Shown here piece by piece: positions 61,543 to 64,000 of a DNA stretch of 64,000 nt. Within the stretch, counting starts at the first letter, position 1; each line of letters starts with the position of its first letter. The stretch comes from Podocnemis expansa (taxonomy: Eukaryota > Chordata > Testudines > Podocnemididae), in contig ML682024.1 of assembly GCA_007922195.1 (NCBI GenBank), forward strand, positions 7,945,976-8,009,975. Reading direction: 5' to 3'. A program made the translations under genes and the position numbers. Below the pieces are notes generated by a model. That model made no database searches. It worked only from the letters and a program-made list of their open reading frames with translations, and was not told the origin of the DNA.

Positions 61543-62236
61543 TGTGGGGGGAAAATCTAACTCTGGCCCTCAAGTTCAGAAAGAGGCACACCAGAGCCTC
61601 CCCAGTGAAGCAGACCCGTTCCCAGCCGAGACTCCAATGAGCAGAGAACGAGGTGTGGTTCAGAGTTTATTATTCAGCTGAATAACAAAAGGAACTGCAT
61701 CAGAGGACAGCAAAGAAGTGCTAGCCCCTCTGAGCAGGCCCCCCCAACAACTCGAGTGCAAGAGAGAGCCTCGAGGGGCAGCATTACAACACTTTTATCC
61801 AGTACAGTATGATAATGCTATGATAATGCTTACATGATTGACAATGTTTTAGAGACCCTTATATGGTTACATCAACATTATTAAATACATATTAATGATT
61901 AAAGAATGCATATAATTATCCCCGCCTCTGTTTACTGTTGACATCATTTGCATTATTTTGGGCAGCCGCAGTACCTGCAAACTCATTAATTTCTGCCTAG
62001 AGATGCTGACCTTACATTCTTGTGAGGCTATGGTGCCAAGAAGGGTGAGCAGGAGATAGGAGGTAATACTCCCTTTTCAGTTAGAACAAAGATGGGACAG
62101 TCTAGCTTACATTCCTTGTCCAGATGGTCAGGAGAAAAAGCATGAGAAAGGGGAAATAACACACTTTAACTATCAACTCTAGGCCGCTTGTTAAAGAAAC
62201 TTAGATACATGACTTGCCAGAGAAACGACCCCACTA
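61543..62236 (-). mobile_element. solo LTR of the same family as 55768-56483, opposite orientation
   Basis: The first ~180 bp (TGTGGGGGGAAAATCTAACT, CAGAAAGAGGCACACCAGAG, CAGACCCGTTCCCAG, TTATTATTCAGCTGAATAA) is the reverse complement of the 3' end of the intron 1 LTR. It ends ACCCCACTA near 62236. Length 694 bp. The middle is more diverged. No clear TSD, and no viral gene is attached. Confidence 0.82.
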
Positions 62237-62384
62237 TCATAGCAACCCACGGCTCCAACGAGGCCTACACTTTAGCACCTTTCTCACTGTCCTACAGAAG
62301 AGATTACATATAATTTTTCTTACAGAATGATCTATTTCAGCCTCCTCTAAACACAAATTTACCATCTCCTGAAAATTCTCCTTT

Positions 62385-62645
62385 TTGCATGTACACACAC
62401 AATCTCTTGCAAATTCCCCTTTGCACAGACACATACAAACACCAAACATCTAGAAATTCTCCTTTGCACACATGCATGCACACAATCCCCTGTAAATTTT
62501 CCTTTGCACACACACATCCTGTAAATTCTCTCTTGTAGTGACACACACAAAATGTCCTGCACATGCTCTTTCTTATGCACATACATGCTCAGCCCATACC
62601 CAATCTCCTGCAAATTCTCTTTTGCACAGACAGACACACACTGTG
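62385..62645. repeat. minisatellite, ~40-60 bp units
   Basis: Units contain AATTCTCCTTTGCACACATG-like text and ACACACAATCTCTTGCAAAT or CACAATCCCCTGTAAATT: about five to six imperfect repeats. Cys-rich frames on the minus strand are artefacts. Confidence 0.8.
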
Positions 62646-63039
62646 GCATTTAGGATTACCCTAAGTCATTGGCAAGTTCCAAAGGGGTAACCATTTTAGT
62701 CTAGTTCAGCAGAACAAACAAGCGCAGTCCTGTGGCACTTAAAAACAAAAAAACAAACAAACAAAAAAAAAAAAACCCCAGAAAAAAACCCCAGTAATAG
62801 AGCTCTTCAATTTTCCAAAAAACCCAGTAGCTGTACACTTCAAGCCTCCTGATCATTCTATTGATGATTTGCTAATAGCTGTGCTCAAACAATTGAATGA
62901 CAAACACATCAAGGCTTCATAGAGAAATGGCAGAACTGGAATGCATTTGTAAATTTGACTCTGCCTCTTCAGGACTAAATTAGGATTTTGGATTTTTTTC
63001 TCATTACAACAGGTGATTTGACCTCATCTTCCTTTACAT

Positions 63040-63817
63040 CAAGGGTCTCAAACTCGTGCCTTGAGGGCCCTGTGGCCCCTAAAGTTATTGCCTGTGGCCT
63101 GCAACAACATTTAGAATTTCTCAAATAATTGATAATGCAAAATTTAAAATATATTTACTTATTTCCTCTTTGTCTTCCTGTGATAGCTCCAGTACACTTT
63201 CTTAAAGTTAATAACTTGACTTTTAGTGGAATACATGTTACTCTTCGGGTATGTCTACACAGCACTTTTATTTTGAAATAACACTTGTTATTTCAAAATA
63301 AAAGAAATTAGGTCTACATGGCGTTTTCTTATTTCGAAAGGATGGATCCTGTCCTTTCGAAATAAGAATCGTCATTCCGAAAAAGTAAAACCTAGATGTT
63401 TTCGAAACGGCCGTTATTTCGGAAGGGATCTTTCGAAATAACGCTGTTTAGACCTGTTGTTTCGAAACAACACTGTTGTTTTGAAACAACTATTTCGAAA
63501 CAACAGGTCCAAATGGTGTTATTTCGAAAGATCCCTTCTGAAATAACAGCTATTTGGAATGCAGGCTTTCCCTTAATTCGAATTAACATTTTGTTAATTC
63601 GAATTTAACTTATTTCAAAATAAGGATTTTATTTTGAAATAACTCATTTCGAAATCCTTATTTCAAAATAACCGTGTGTGTAGACATAGCCTTCATTTTT
63701 TCATTTGACTACAGTATACTTTGTATAGTTATATGAAAAGGTTTCAGTGTTGCAGCCGTTGGGCTGACATACTAGTACTCATGTGGCCCTCTTGGTGATT
63801 TAAGATTGAGATCCTTG
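63040..63817. mobile_element. hAT-type element nested in foldback repeat
   Basis: Termini CAAGGGTCTCAAACTCG and GATTGAGATCCTTG, related to those at 21218-21398. The flanking octamers CTTTACAT and CTCTGTAT agree at 5 of 8 positions and both resemble the intact site CTCTATGTGCTG in the 51255 copy. It carries a younger MITE at 63247-63692. Confidence 0.75.
63247..63692. mobile_element. TTTCGAAATAA-type MITE, 446 bp, nested
   Basis: Ends GGGTATGTCTACACAG and GTGTGTAGACATAGCC, with TTC on both sides. Dense palindromes: TTATTTCGAAAGGATGGATC facing CCTTTCGAAATAAG; CCTGTTGTTTCGAAACAAC facing GTTGTTTTGAAACAAC; TTAATTCGAATTAAC twice. The same family as the two copies inside the CR1 at 29-32 kb. Confidence 0.85.
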
Positions 63818-64000
63818 CTCTGTATGCTGTTTCCCAGGGTTTGAATCTTAACGCCTGCTTTGATTTGCTGTTACAGTGTGACCTGACCCTATGACTGACA
63901 TTTCCCTGCATTTATTTTCCTCCCATTCTGTAAGTTCCCCATCTTCAAATCATCTGACAAAGAGGGATTTTCTCCCATGGAAGTTCATGCAATAAATAAA

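Larger units (their letters stand above)
62680..64000. repeat. foldback-family copy interrupted by nested hAT and MITE; runs to window end
   Basis: Left edge AAGTTCCAAAGGGGTAACC, AACAAACAAGCGCAGTCCTG. An A-rich/unrelated stretch replaces part of the left arm (62745-62990). The loop text TTTTCTCATTACAACAGG and GACCTCATCTTCC is at 62997-63032. After the hAT the right arm resumes: GGGTTTGAATCTTAACGCC, GCTTTGATTTGCTGTTACAG, TGCATTTATTTTCCTCCCAT, GGATTTTCTCCCATGGAAG. The end lies beyond the window. Confidence 0.8.

Noticed and set aside
1..64000. CRISPR arrays, bacterial operons, ribosome binding sites, rRNA genes
   Set aside because: The window is spliced vertebrate DNA; tandem repeats here are minisatellites or transposon arrays without CRISPR repeat-spacer structure, and no rRNA was recognised.

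Overview
This is eukaryotic, almost certainly sauropsid (reptile) nuclear DNA. The repeats are CR1 LINEs, old MIR-like SINEs, a DIRS1-type tyrosine-recombinase retrotransposon, hAT and 3-bp-TSD MITEs and solo LTRs. This mix fits a turtle best, although that assignment is inference from repeat content only.

One vertebrate protein gene is clearly present. It is a complete ten-exon SLC27A-family gene (fatty-acid transport protein / very-long-chain acyl-CoA synthetase, FATP2-BACS subgroup) on the minus strand, with its ATG at 59908 and its stop at 17498. All ten exons have consensus GT/AG sites and compatible phases. They sum to 1863 nt, giving 620 aa with no frameshift or stop. The introns hold most of the window and are packed with transposons.

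Layout: 1-4.4 kb is non-coding with microsatellites. At 4.40-4.58 kb there is a TATA-bearing, first-exon-like segment on the plus strand. From 4.9 to 15.1 kb lies a tandem array of about 15 diverged units of roughly 0.65-0.75 kb, largely alternating between two subtypes, each ending in a splice-donor-like GGTAAGTGCTCC. The stretch 15.1-17.5 kb is gene-poor and contains the probable 3' UTR. The SLC27A gene then spans 17.5-59.9 kb. Its intron 6, between exon 7 at 27.4 kb and exon 6 at 28.7 kb, is short. Its longest intron, intron 5 (28.7-45.2 kb), contains a 3.6-kb CR1 LINE invaded by two MITEs, and a near-complete ~8-kb DIRS element with inverted termini and an internal complementary region. 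The DIRS element carries a hAT MITE with a perfect 8-bp TSD and a further ~1.6-kb insertion. Upstream of the gene (60-64 kb) are a 1.08-kb hAT element with a perfect 8-bp TSD, a solo LTR in inverse orientation to a sister solo LTR in intron 1, and a three-level transposon nest that runs off the window end.

The most unusual items are the alternating tandem array with its promoter-like head, the DIRS element whose internal complementary region can be read directly against its termini, a palindromic (foldback) repeat family with at least nine copies or fragments, one of which appears to supply the branch site of the last SLC27A intron, and GC-rich minisatellite cores that have expanded inside several unrelated MITE families.
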